Source: Lichina pygmaea (lineage: Eukaryota; Ascomycota; Lichinomycetes; Lichinales; Lichinaceae). From it: a DNA stretch of 64,000 nucleotides. The stretch spans positions 4,154,001 through 4,218,000 of the forward strand of contig OY730169.1 of the NCBI GenBank assembly GCA_963422465.1, in the 5' to 3' direction. Shown here piece by piece: positions 11,902-22,479 of the stretch. The notes beneath the pieces were generated by a model. That model was not told where the DNA came from. It searched no databases and saw nothing but the letters and a program-made list of their open reading frames with translations. Every line of letters starts with the position of its first letter. The first letter of the stretch is position 1. A program made the translations under genes and the position numbers.

Positions 11902-12504
11902 GTGTTGTGGTCTGTACCGTGCTGTCCTATCCGAGTATAGGATTAAGGGTGAGATGCGGAAGGCGGGTTGGTTCTCGCAGGAGAGGAGTGTCAAGGAGTG
12001 TGAAGGGGTTTGGTGGAACGTGGTGGTGGTGACACCTGATCAATGGCTTTGTACAAAAGGATTGTATTGAAGTAGATCTAGTTGTCTGGATCACAACATG
12101 AGTTGAAGACAATTATTCTATAAGGGAACTATCACTGGACTATATAGTGCTGGCCTGTCAAGACAATCAAGATTGTCTTGACAGTCTTGACGTCGAGACG
12201 GGTGAGATTATCTTGACAGTCCCACCATGCTATGCATCCTGCGTCGAGACAGGTGAGATTGTCTCGACGCTTCATGCACGCTGTGTCGAGACAGGTGAGA
12301 TTGTCTCAATGCTTCCTGCACCCTGCATCGAGACTGGTGAGATTGTCTCGATGCTTCATGCATGCTGTGTCAAGCCACCCGTGTTTGTCTTGACAGCCAC
12401 GTGACCCCTTGTCAGTTTGGTCACTTGACTTTCATGGTGTCCTCTTGCCTGGCCCGCGGCCTGGTTGCTTATAAATGAGTGGCTTCCATCCAGGGATCGT
12501 AACA
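11902..12504 (-). repeat. 5' LTR of the Gypsy element
   Basis: 603 bp, colinear with the LTR at 7379. Most differences are transitions. CpG-containing TCGAGAC units here correspond to TCAAGAC in the other LTR, the direction expected from cytosine deamination or RIP. Confidence 0.93.
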
Positions 12505-12717
12505 CTCCACTATTCACACTCCAACATCTAGAAGCTTTTCCTACCAGACACTACAAGATTTCCTTTTGCTACACTTTCTAGTCACCTCCCTGTCTTCAGT
12601 TTTTATTCCTTTAAAAGTTTTCTGAAGAAGTTCACTATTAGCTGGAAGATCTGCATGGCTGTAAAGCTACAAACAGTGTAAGAATCAAATAAAAAAATAA
12701 AAAAAGCTGACCTTTCT

Positions 12718-13280
12718 CCAGCTTGCCCAGCCAGGCCTTAACACTTCCCAGGACTGTTAATACTTCCTTGCCAATCTTCTGGTTCTGCTGCTACTACTGC
12801 GGGCTCTGTGGCATCACTGTATTGTTGTCACACCTTCTGCATATCACCTCCAGGTACATGTTCATGTTTGTGATCATGTCAGAGATCTTGTCAAGCAATC
12901 CCAGAAACTCCACCACTTTTTTCAACAGTTCAAAAGTTGATCTGTCTTCTGAATAGAGGTCTCCCAAGGTGTCTGCTGCATCTATGTGTGCTTTTACATC
13001 GTGGTATAGCTTCACTGACAGAAAGTCAGTTTTGTCACTCAACATGGTTCTTGTACTACCTACTAGATGTACTCATGGATAAGGTAGCTCAATTGAAAAG
13101 ATGACTGATTTGTAGGCATCAAAGTACCTTACTGTAGAGATGGGCTGGCTTGATGTTTGATTGAAAAATATCAATCTAGAGCGACTGCCCACCACAAAGG
13201 TGCAAAGCTTCGAAAGAAGCGGCCACTATATAGAACGATCTTTCTTAAGATGTCTCTCTTTGAGGAAGATTATGTTATTC
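12718..13280. other. Old locus sequence to the right of LINE-A; one weak ORF
   Basis: Sequence that followed the spacer at 1966-2113 before LINE-A inserted. The only open frame of note is 12794-13045 on the minus strand: 83 codons from an ATG, with a helical start rich in D, K and L. I do not recognise it. It may be a gene fragment. No intron or partner exon can be placed with confidence. Confidence 0.3.
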
Positions 13281-13292
13281 TAATTAGCTATT

Positions 13293-13740
13293 TTGATTTG
13301 ATTTGATTTGATTTGATTTGATTCTTACACTGATTTGGCTGTTAAGCCATGCAGAACTTCTTGAAGGATTTTTGTCTCTGGTAGACTTGACTCGGGGACC
13401 TCACGCATTTACCGTACACCCTGTGGTTTGTAGTGTACGTACTGTGGGAAAACCCCAAACCCCGTAGGGGAAATAGAAGAACCACAGTAATAAGGGTTTT
13501 GTGGATCTTGACGGATATTGGGTGAGCTATTTCTTGGGGGTTTTCATACATCTTGCGAGGAGTACATCTTAGACAAGTTCTATGAATCTCGGGGGTTTTT
13601 GTGGCAGAATGTGGGGTGGGTCAGATTCGAACTGACGACTAGTTTAGTCAGGTTCTCCAGGCCTGACACCACTAGTTCCGGGTCATGGGTGCCACGTAGT
13701 GGGAAACTCTCACCAGCTTCCCGCTACACCATGCCACCCC
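13293..13740 (-). mobile_element. tRNA-derived SINE, copy 1 (LINE-A type tail)
   Basis: About 448 bp on the minus strand, bounded by the 12-bp duplication TAATTAGCTATT (13281-13292 and 13741-13752). The 5' end (13740 downward) is tRNA-like. A 7-bp acceptor stem pairs GGGGTGG with CCACCCC; there is an A box TGGTGTAGCGG, a T arm GTCAG-TTCGAAT-CTGAC containing a B box, and a long variable-arm-like hairpin with TCAGG/CCTGA. A body of about 270 bp follows. The 3' end shares CTGCATGGCT and CAGTGTAAGAAT with LINE-A and ends in repeated TCAAA/ATC units. These are the marks of a Pol III-transcribed SINE moved by the LINE-A machinery. A second copy lies at 39035-39456. Confidence 0.9.
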
Positions 13741-13752
13741 TAATTAGCTATT

Positions 13753-14080
13753 AAGACAACTGTGATCAAGTGGTAGATAGTCAGACTGCTTGCTGGAGCT
13801 ACAAGGCAATGGCCTGCTCTGAGCAGGGAGAAGATGATTGTCATTGACACCCTCTCAGACCTGAGAGCTATATGGCCCCCTATCCAGCTGACTAACACCG
13901 CAACACCCCTGCGTGTGTCTTACCACAACCCTGATGACACGGCGATCATTACCTCGACGGGAGTCTTCTGCAGTGCGACGCCAGCTGCTATGTGAGTTGA
14001 CACCCTTCTCTATCTTGGTATAGTGTCCTATTCCCGAGTAGATACTCGGCTCCGGGAAAGGCCTTTTGGTTCATGGTTGT
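13753..14080. other. Spacer, nothing recognised
   Basis: About 330 bp between the SINE and the end of ERG7. No convincing coding signal is seen; it should include the ERG7 3' UTR. Confidence 0.5.
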
Positions 14081-16615
14081 TCAGGCAAGCTGCAAGTCGC
14101 CGTGTAGATGCGCGTACATGCCCAGAGCTTTGATGGGAAAGATGAACTTGTAGTTTGGATAGGATATCATGCTGTTTTCGAGCCCAGGTTGTCACGTCAG
14201 CTGATTGACCCGTAAACTCGGAGGACGGAAAATAGTGTCCTTGTAGAACGTTCGGGATTATCTACTTACCAGCTCTTGTTGAAGACCCCTTCGATCGCCT
14301 CCTGCAACCACTCTCCATTCGGCTGTTGCCTCGCCAGGATGATGTTCCGCAGAGCTTTGGCAATGGGCTTGGGGTCGGGATATTGCGCGATCATCAGGCC
14401 GATGCATGCCCACGCCGTGTTCACTACTTGCGAGCGTTCATGGTGGGTATAGACGCCTGTTTCGCACGCCTAGACATCGAAAAAGAAAAGGCTTCTGTCA
14501 GGGCGTCGTGGGACGGCAAAGGCTCGAGGACGCATAGGTCGGAATGAAAGCACCGCTTACGTGGTAACTCTCGCCCCATCCACCATCCTCCATCTGCTTC
14601 CCAAGCAGGAATTGACAGCCTCGTCGAGAATGCTCGCTCGTGTCGTGCGTCTCCCCCACGCTGGCAAGGCTTTCGAGCGCAAACATGCTAGCGTAGGTGA
14701 AGCAGATGCCCCAGCTTCCGTACCAGCTTCCGTCTGGCAGCTGAGCCCTGCGGATGTACCGCAGAGCGTCGTCCTTAATTATCTTGATGTCGAGCGAACG
14801 ATAGTCGGGGTAGTATTGGGTGAAGAGAGACAAGGCGGTGACCACTGCCGTCGTGCACTCGGGGTAGTCGTACTCGATCATGATCCGGCCAAAGACCTCG
14901 GCCGCGTTCAGCATTTCCAAGTACACGGGCCCGCGAGTCGGCTCGTACGAGGAGAAGCCGCCCGAGGCGTTCTGCATCGTCAATAGCGTGTCGACAGCAT
15001 CCTTGAGCCTCTCGTCCGAGATCAGCCGCGGGAAGCCTGGGCGGTTCTGCAGCAGGATGACGGATTTCAGCGCCTCTGCGGTGCAGTCGCTGACGGTGTA
15101 GCCCTGCTCCCTGGTGCTGAACGCCCAGGCCCCTTTCCGTCGCTGGCGATAGCAGAGGTCTTGATCCACGCAGTTCTCTCGGATCTGCTGGTCGTCGAGG
15201 AACTCGAGCGCCTTGACGAGCATGGGCTCCCACTTTGGCTCGTCGGCAAGACCGGCGTCGACCACGGCCTGGACGGCGAAGGCCGTGTCCCACGTCTGGA
15301 CGCCGTTGGTGCCGTTCATCTGCATGCCTTCGCCCTTCATCCAGAGGAAGTCGTGCATGCGCTGTCGATGCCGCTTGACGGCGTAGCTGCCCTCGCCGTC
15401 GCGTATGTAGCAGGCCAAGAGATTCATCGGACCGCTGACCGGGCCGAGATTTGCATAGTCGGTGTTCAGGTCTTCATACTCGATCAGCTGGGCGGTCCAA
15501 CTCTCGGCTTTCTTCGCAACGGCATCTAAACGTAGATATGGACTCCATACGTTTACGAGAATCCAGTTGAGAGAGCACAACAGCCACGATTTAGGGTGGT
15601 AGTTGTCCACCGGGCTGATACTGTTTCTGTGCGAGGCAAAATCGATGGTCGCATACGGCTCCGTGTAGATCTCTTCACGTATCTTCAAGGTAAGCGGGGT
15701 GGGGGGAAACGAAAAGCGCTTCGACGATACATATGACATGGGCAGAAAGACCTGACGGATGTGGATCCACCAGCGCCAAGGTGCAATGGGCACCCAATCG
15801 GGCAGGAGCCTGGTGCAGCCGGCTCAGCGACGTGTGACAGAGACCATCGATATAACGGTAATTGAAAAAGGCATACCATAATTCTGGAGGCACAGGGTTG
15901 ACAGCTTGCCACTCGCACACGCCCAAGACGCTGAGCCAGAACTTGGCCCAGTGGGGTCCGTTGACCGCTCCACCGAGCCGGTGTAGCATGCCTCTGGCTT
16001 TGATCATCCGCGGATGTTCCTCGCCGACGCCGATCAATCTCAAAACCACGTAGTTCATCGCGGTACCGAAGACGCTGCTCTTGCCTTCGATGTGCAGGCC
16101 CCAGCCGCCATCCCCGGGGTGCTGGCGGGCGAAGAGGTAGTTCTTGATCTCGATGCGATGGGACTCCGGTACTGGCGTGTCGGTGACGTACCAGGCCACG
16201 ACCAGTCCTGGGAGCAAAAACATCGGTCCGCCATAGTCGCATGCCCAATTCCCCGGAGGTAGTTGGAGATGGGAGAAGAAGTCCAGAGCGTTTCTTGCCG
16301 CTCCTAGGCCCGTTTGCGGTGCTGGAAGGCGTGGAAGGCCCTGGAGCAAGCGTCAGGAGATGGATTGACCTCAGGATAGCCGATCTGAAAACACACCGTC
16401 TCAATCCCTAGAAAGTACTTGTCGGCGATGCTCTGAGGCCAATCTTTGAGCTCGTCGTCCGCCTCCAAGTAATGCCACGTCTGCCGCCCTCGTTCGTCCA
16501 AGAGGCGCCATCTACAGCGATCCGTCTTGGCAGCGGTGAAATCAACATCTACGAGATGAACGGGCCGTCCGTTGAGGAAGGCCTCGAACTTCTCGGTCGC
16601 ACGATCGAGATGCAT
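14081..16615 (-). CDS. ERG7: Lanosterol synthase (oxidosqualene cyclase)
   Basis: Cyclises 2,3-oxidosqualene to lanosterol in ergosterol synthesis at the ER or lipid droplet. Five exons fit in frame: 16397-16615, 15877-16340, 14561-15809, 14270-14469 and 14081-14171. They give 740 residues, the usual family size. Motifs in order are WRLLDERGRQTWHYLE, the QW motifs GNWACDYGG and DGGWGLHIEG, PELW-LLPDWVPIAPWRWW across an intron, the catalytic DCTAE (Asp near residue 469), DGSWYGSWGICFTYA, GGWGESYHACETG across an intron, NGEWLQEAIEGVFNKS, and the C-terminal CMISYPNYKF. All key motifs are intact. The start at 16615 is the first ATG of the conserved frame, but fungal N-termini vary and an upstream exon cannot be excluded. 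It is divergent from the nuclease gene at 17686. The motifs fit ERG7 better than protostadienol synthase, but whether this is the main ERG7 or a paralogue cannot be judged here. Confidence 0.93.
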
Positions 16616-17685
16616 AGGACTTCAAGCTGGAGAGCCGGTGCTTCGATCCGTAGTCTGGGCCCAGGCGCAAAGATTTTCGGGTGTGACGAGGAGATACTTT
16701 CAACTCTCATTACTTTTAAGGTGGTGCGTCTTAAAGTCGGCATCAGACAAAAGTGGTTCTGCCACATCAGGTTCCTGCCAGTTTCTGCATGCCGACCCCT
16801 GACGAGCAGTCGGAAGCTCGGCGGTGGAGTAATCAGTACACTGAAGCATTCAGGGTGACCTTTGTAAAGGAACTGGCGAGACGGCGCACGAGATCTGTCT
16901 ATGGATGTTGATGTCAAGCGTCGCTGATCGTCAGTGATCGTTTACCATGGCTTGGCGGCCAGGCACGGTAGCATGGTGATTGGCTGCTGCACTTACGTAA
17001 CGTACCCGATTCCTGATACCGGTAGAGGTCACGTGAGAACTGCTACTCTACTGTACGAGGCTCACTAACTGCTCATACAGTACGGAGTAGGTGCTCCTAA
17101 GCCTACGGAAGTACTCTAGCAGCCTTTAGTACGTAGAGCTTGACTGGCTAATGCTTAGGGCCCCTTGTACTTCCGTAGGTCGCGGGGCTTTGGCCGTTAA
17201 TCGTTAGGCGAAGCCGAGGAGCTAATGCGTACAGTACCTAGAAGGCCCTGGCAACGCCATCCAATCAACAACCGACCCAGTCGGCTAAAGACGCGTGGTG
17301 CGATGCTCGTTGGGGCCAAGCCCCAGACGCCTCGGGACCAGGAATGCTAGACAAGGGGGGTCACCGGCATATCTCCCAATCCGACACTGTCCAATCACCA
17401 TGCGCCATCATTCCACCTGGCATTGGTAGGCCGCATCTCCATCTTCGACGCCAGGACCTCGATCCAGTCGGACCGGATGGCTGCTCCACGTGTGGCGACC
17501 TGGGCGCAATCAACAACACGTTGTTGATTCTGCCACAGACATACGTCTGTACGGAGTATGTCCATCTTATATACATCCGCCATTCTTCAAAGACGAGTCC
17601 TTGATGACTTGCTGGCCTGCGTCCTGCGTATCCTGTCCGCGTAAACAGCTGCGTCGTCTGTTTCGTCATCGTCATTGCAGTCGCG
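16616..17685. promoter_or_regulatory. Divergent intergenic region ERG7 / nuclease
   Basis: About 1.07 kb shared by two divergent genes. It has many GTAC-rich motifs and one perfect 13-bp inverted repeat, CCTACGGAAGTAC (17102-17114) with GTACTTCCGTAGG (17167-17179). No TATA box stands out. The regulatory role is inferred from position only. Confidence 0.4.
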
Positions 17686-19836
17686 ATGATGAGCCTTACG
17701 CGCGTCGTTCTTTACGCGTCCAGCGCGGCTCTGTACATCCTTGCCGCGTCCTCCCAGAGGATTTCAGAGATCAACGGAGTCAAGTTCCTGTCTCCGTACA
17801 GAGATCAGGCCGTCTTCGACACCGCTGGCCTGGTCGTCGCCAAAGGCCCAAAGGGAATATGGATACGCTCGACCGCTCCAGACGACGACGACAGGTCGTC
17901 CGAGTCGATTTACGTGTTCGACAGGAATGTCGGCTCCAACCTCACCGTCGGTGATATCATTGCGCTCGACGGAACGGTCGTGGAGTACCGCTCCACGCCC
18001 GATCACCTGTTCCTGACGGAGATTGCGTCGCCGCGAAACGTCAGAAAGATCTCCAGTGGCAACGAGGTCGAGCCGCTAGTGATTGGCCAAGGCGGAATTG
18101 ATCCGCCGACGGAGCAGTACTCGTCTTTGGACAATGGGGACGTATTCGGCTTACCGAACAACGTCAGCCAGATCTCCAACGTGAACCCGGAACTCGAGCC
18201 AGATATGTACGGTCTCGACTTTTGGGAGAGTCTGAGCGGCGAGCTCGTCACCATCCGAAGGCCAACGGCAATCTCGAAGCCCAACAATTTCCGTGACACC
18301 TGGGTCGTGGGCGACTGGCGAGCCACCGGGCGAAACAGCCGAGGCGGCTTGACCGTGACCGACAGGGGTACTTCTCTTGCCTGGACGATGTCTCCAGCCC
18401 AAGTTCTGCGGATGTCATCTTCTTCTGCCCTCTGCTTACCTTGAGCTAGATGCCAATCCCGAGGCGATTCTCATCGGGGCGCCTCTTGACGGCACGAGAA
18501 ATCCCGCCGACACGAGACTTGGAGATGGGCTGGAAGACATCACCGGCGTCATAACCTATGCGTATGGATTCTACCGCATCCTTCCTCTGAGCGCAATCAA
18601 AGCTGCTCGCCCGGTCAAGGCGCCCCTCGAGCGCACGAAGCTCGTCGCCGGCGGGGACTGCAGCAGCCTTACCATCGGCTCGTACAACGTCGAGAATCTA
18701 GCTCCAGACTCGAGCCATCTGCCTCGGGTGGCAGACCATATCGTCGACTACCTCAACACCCCGACGTTGGTGTTCCTGCAGGAGATACAGGATAACAACG
18801 GCCCTACCGACGACACCAGTGCGTGGCCCCCCTTCCGCGAGGGCGAGCACCGAAGCCCTTCGTGAAGGCCTCGTTGACGTTTGACAGCCGTGGATGCGAA
18901 CGCGACTCTGTCGCGACTCGCCGACGAGATCCGCAACCGGTCTTCGGTCGAGTACGGCTTTGTCGACGTCGATCCCGTCGACGACCAGGACGGCGGCCAG
19001 CCCGGCGGCAACATCCGCGTCGCGTACCTGTACGACCGGGCCGTGCTGCGCCTGCACAATCCCCGGCCGGGATCGAGCACGGATCGCAACGAGGTGCTTC
19101 CGGGCCCGGAGCTCAAGTTCAATCCAGGTCGCATCGACCCGGCGAACGCTGCGGCCTGGAACTCGAGCAGGAAGCCTCTGGCGGCGGCGTGGGAGACCGT
19201 CGACGGCCGCAACAGGTTCTTCACCGTCAACGTCCACTTTGCGAGCAAGGGCGGCAGCTCGTCCCTGCACGGGGATGCCCGGCCGCCGGTGAACGGCGTC
19301 GTCCAGGTCCGGCAGCTGCAAGCCGAGGTCACAGCGGTGCGGTTGCCCCTTCTACCCACCTCCGCGCCGAACCGAGCCCCGGCGTCGTGAGCCGAGACGA
19401 GCGCCCTCGTGTTCCCGCAAGTGACACCCCTCCTTTCCAGACTGACAAGGCAACCCTGCAGGACTTCATCTCGGACATTCTGTCGTACGACGCGGCGGCG
19501 TCGATCGTGGCGGCGGGCGACTTCAACGAGTTCGCCTTCGTCGCGCCGCTCGAGACCTTCACGACGCGCTCGGGCCTGCAGGATCTCGACGTCGTCAGCG
19601 GCACCGACCGGACGGAGCGGTACAGCTACATCTTCGACATGAACTCGCAGGAGCTCGACCACATGTACGTCAGCAGCTCGCTCGCCCCAAAGGCCGAGTT
19701 CGAGCACGTGCACGTCAACACCTGGGCCACGCGCGACGACGAGGTCAGCGATCACGACCCGGGCGTCGCGTTGTTGGGTGTCTGCAGCCGAGAAGATCGG
19801 ACAGGCTGGGCGTACAAGGGAGAACACGCGCTGTGA
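17686..19836 (+). CDS. Secreted endonuclease/exonuclease/phosphatase (EEP) family nuclease
   Basis: Exons 17686-18367, 18450-18818, 18888-19336 and 19441-19836 join in frame to 631 residues. The N-terminus (MMSLTRVVLYASSAALYILA) is a typical signal peptide. Residues ~20-300 form the beta-rich front domain found in extracellular NucH/ExeM-like nucleases. The EEP fold follows with its metal and catalytic motifs: GSYNVENL, FLQEIQDN, VNVHFASKGG, AAGDFNEF, LDHMYVSS and the terminal SDHDP. All expected residues are present, so it is probably an active Mg-dependent DNase or phosphodiesterase that works outside the cell, for example in nutrient scavenging or against extracellular DNA. The substrate is inference. 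The third intron follows EVTA and ends at CCAG (19440). The next in-frame Met at 17689 is an equally good start. Confidence 0.88.
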
Positions 19837-20483
19837 TCCACCGTACCGTGGCGAATCTAGCTCCCGAAGAGAAGCAGAAGAAAAACGCCACGTCAGAATC
19901 TTGGACAATGTGCCTCGACACGTAACTTGTCGCTCTGCCGATCTCTCCTCAAGATCTTTGAGCTATGATTTTGCGTGTGTGTTGAGATCTTGATGTTGAC
20001 CAACCCAGCAGTTGCCATGTAGTAGGTATTGCTATACACATGCTTAGAGGGAGGGGTTAGTACTCCCCTCCCCCTGTCACTTCTCTCTGCTATCAGTACG
20101 GTCAGAACCATGTCAGGCTCAGAAAAGCGTCTATCCGCTGAACAGTAGGTCTGGTTCGGTGATAGATTTTCAAAAGAATGTGCTTGTGCAAGTACTCTGC
20201 TCTTGCTTTTCCTTGGCCGAGATAGTATGTCGCTTAGCGACATTCTTTGTTGGTGTTCCTCGTCTGGTCGTTGTGCTCTCATGACAGAGCAAGCTTCACC
20301 TGTGTACGTAACGTAGACCACTTCTTTGTTCCGGACTTGTCGACGACTTGGTGTGTCTTGGTGCTAGGGTCCATGGTGGTGGACCCTGCGAAGCACCGGG
20401 CGCCTACTTCTCATCGAGAAGAGCGCTCAGTGCGTGTTGTACGTATATGTACAGTACTTGTTGTGAGCTGATTGATTATGCTA

Positions 20484-20625
20484 CAGTGGGAGTCCGTAAG
20501 TGCTAGAAAAAGGTTTCTTGCGACTTTTGTCATTTCTTCATGGTTTCCCGTGAAGCTGTGGGTGATAGGAAAACTACTGCTAAAGTTATGAGACGACTTT
20601 TTCTAACACTTACGGACCCCCACTG
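20484..20625. mobile_element. MITE 1, Tc1/mariner-like, 142 bp
   Basis: Terminal inverted repeats of about 31 bp, starting CAGTGGGAGTCCGTAAGTG on the left and CAGTGGGGGTCCGTAAGTG on the right (read inward), with TA on both flanks (20482-20483 and 20626-20627). There is no coding capacity. TA duplication and CAGT ends are typical of Tc1/mariner-derived miniature elements. Confidence 0.88.
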
Positions 20626-21129
20626 TAGCTAAGTAGCGAGCGAGCTGCCTATCTATGCTAGGGAGGCGCATCCTGGTTGAGGCTCTGCGCCGTCGTAAGT
20701 ATGCGTAGGCGCGGCCTGTAACAGTTGGGTAGATCAAGCTATCTGTCAGTTTTTGTTTACGAATTCAAGCTTATCCATAGTGAGAGTAGCAAGATTTTAG
20801 AAGCATGACTTGTTGTGCACATGTTCTCAGTCTGTCAAGGCTGTTGATGTGCTGACTGACAGTAAGTTTCTTGACAGAGAAGCTTTTCTGTTGGAAGAAA
20901 AGTTATCTGTTCAAGAGAGTGATTTGTTAAAGCGATGTTGACGTTGTTGTCCTGAGATGCTGAAGTGTCGAACCAGCTATGGGATAGCGTGCTTCTCACT
21001 TGTAGGATCAGAGTATGAGGTCTCCAGGATTCAAGCATCAGTCTCAGCATACGGATTGAATACGAGGTGGTTTGAAGTTGTTTTCATCAGCAGAATCGAA
21101 AATGTATCGTTGAACTGATACGTACCGAA

Positions 21130-21148
21130 GAGGGGGTGCCACCCCCTC
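21130..21148. repeat. GC-rich palindrome
   Basis: GAGGGGGTG-C-CACCCCCTC, a perfect 9-bp stem around one base. Role unknown. Confidence 0.7.
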
Positions 21149-21692
21149 GGCAATGGTACATCCACTTTGTTGAGCCCCTACCAAAGGCTTTCTGTGCTAC
21201 ACAGCAGGCGGGTGAAAGCCAATTGAGGCGGAAAGCTGGATGATCATATTGGAAAGGAGAGGGAGGTGTGACCGGGCTAAGATAGAGGTTGGTTAGAGAC
21301 TGCTTAGCAATACATAGACGAGGCATAGGTAGATGTATCTGTTGCATGACACACCTGTCTGGAGTACTCGTGAGCTGCGGCGTCGTTCAATTGGACTAAT
21401 CAGATTCCAAGGCGGGTCATCGTCTTGCTGCGTCAAAACGCAAGAATCGTAAGACGCCAATGGAGGAATGCAAAGATGTCGACGACATGACGTAGATCAC
21501 TGCCCGCCAAGACGACGCCGGTAAGTGGTCATGCCGAACCTGGACGTGACAGACGCATCGGACGCGGAGTCAAAGCACAATAACGCTCGAACGCTATCTC
21601 GGGAAGCTTCACTTCCGTAACGTCAGCCAGGACGTTAGTCAAGTGAGTGGAGTAGGTTTCTCGTACTCAGCAGTCGCCGGTCCGGCGGACTG

Positions 21693-21700
21693 TATAAATA
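21693..21700 (+). promoter_or_regulatory. Candidate TATA box
   Basis: TATAAATA in otherwise GC-rich DNA, about 790 bp before the ATG at 22480. It would fit a long or spliced 5' UTR for that gene. Position-based inference only. Confidence 0.3.
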
Positions 21701-22479
21701 GAAACTCCGCACGCTCCCATCTCGTGGACGGCATCGGTGCTGCCAGCCTTGTCGTACTGGTCGCGGACAAGCGTCCCACCAGCGTAAAGGCTCGTTGGCG
21801 GGCGTGCCCGGTACAGCTTAGAGCCGGTCGAGGGCAGGCCTAAGATGGAATAAGCAGCCGGTTGCGCCTGACCGGCGGCCAATCGCTGCCCTGGCCCGAA
21901 CCAGCATCGAGCCCCGTCCGGTTCGGGCAAGACTCTGGCGGGCCGGTACCGCACGCGTACTTCTGCCGGGCAGTGGCATGAGCGGTTGAAATGCACGAAC
22001 GCAGCTGAGCTGCATCGCACCAGGACTGGGATTACTGTACTTACGTACGTGCTGGCCGTCACGGGTTGGGACTTGCCGCCGCCGTCCGTATTCGGTCCGC
22101 AGTGGGCAGAGACGGATGTCGGCGCTGTTGCCCGACAGGGTCTTAAAAGACGTCAGGGACAAGAGTGGCACCTTCGGGAGCCCCCGTCGACTGATCGAGA
22201 CAGCACTGTTGTGTTCGGGAGGGGCAACGATAGAGGCGATTCGAAAGACGAACGAGCCGGGTCTTCAAACGGCCCGAATTCGGCGGTCGTTGACGTCCGA
22301 AACAGCCTAGGACGTCCGAGGCGTACCACGGTTGACGCCATCTTCTTCCGTCGTGATCGTCACCATCTCCGGTCGGGAGCGTCAGGGGGAGGACGGTGCG
22401 CCACTGCTGTCCGCAACACACGACGAACGACATCCTTCCGTCCGCACACCACAGTCTGGAGGGGCTGAGCCGCACGAAC

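Larger units (their letters stand above)
7379..12504 (-). mobile_element. Ty3/Gypsy (chromovirus-like) LTR retrotransposon, broken fossil
   Basis: An LTR element on the minus strand with two 603-bp LTRs (7379-7981 and 11902-12504), each TG...CA, and a 5-bp target duplication CTCCA (7374-7378 and 12505-12509). It lies inside the 3' UTR of LINE-A copy 2, so it is the younger of the two. In element order the readable parts are Gag with a CCHC knuckle (CYACGKLGHMAKDCC, near 11,100), aspartic protease (VDSGASRNYIS, near 10,250), reverse transcriptase (YLDNILVY, near 9,200) and the tail of an integrase leading to a chromodomain-like edge (near 8,600). It is broken in several places, at least five. 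The LTRs differ at about a dozen sites in their first 250 bp, nearly all transitions, so it is old or has passed through RIP. Confidence 0.93.
2127..12704 (+). mobile_element. LINE-A copy 2, 5'-complete, interrupted by a Gypsy element
   Basis: A Tad-type LINE bounded by a 13-bp target duplication (AGCTGACCTTTCT at 2114-2126 and 12705-12717). Its order is 5' UTR with degenerate repeats, ORF1 with CCHC knuckles, ORF2 with APE-type endonuclease and reverse transcriptase, 3' UTR, and an A-rich tail (AATAAAAAAATAAAAAA). The Ty3/Gypsy element at 7379-12504 splits the 3' UTR. Without it the LINE is about 5.45 kb, the size of a full Tad element. The last ~60 bases, containing CTGCATGGCT and GTGTAAGAAT, recur at the 3' ends of the SINEs at 13293 and 39035 and of the LINE at 33357. 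The coding parts are decayed, so this copy is not autonomous. Confidence 0.9.
19837..22479. other. Long intergenic region with one MITE
   Basis: 2.6 kb without a supported gene. It contains a TA-flanked inverted-repeat element (20484-20625), a 19-bp GC-rich palindrome (21130-21148) and a TATAAATA box (21693-21700). The open frames here have no recognisable protein and lie in compositionally open DNA. Confidence 0.55.

Noticed and set aside
13612-13740. A tRNA gene on the minus strand
   Set aside because: The A box, B box and stems are convincing, but the spacing is too long, the sequence continues into a SINE body and LINE-like tail, and the same block recurs at 39,330-39,456. It is a SINE head and not a tRNA gene.
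14561-14986. Plus-strand ORFs opposite ERG7
   Set aside because: They mirror the ERG7 exon in GC-rich DNA and have no recognisable protein; the minus frame carries all family motifs.
19893-20321. 142-codon minus-strand ORF
   Set aside because: No domain, odd composition, and it overlaps the nuclease 3' region. It is taken as chance.
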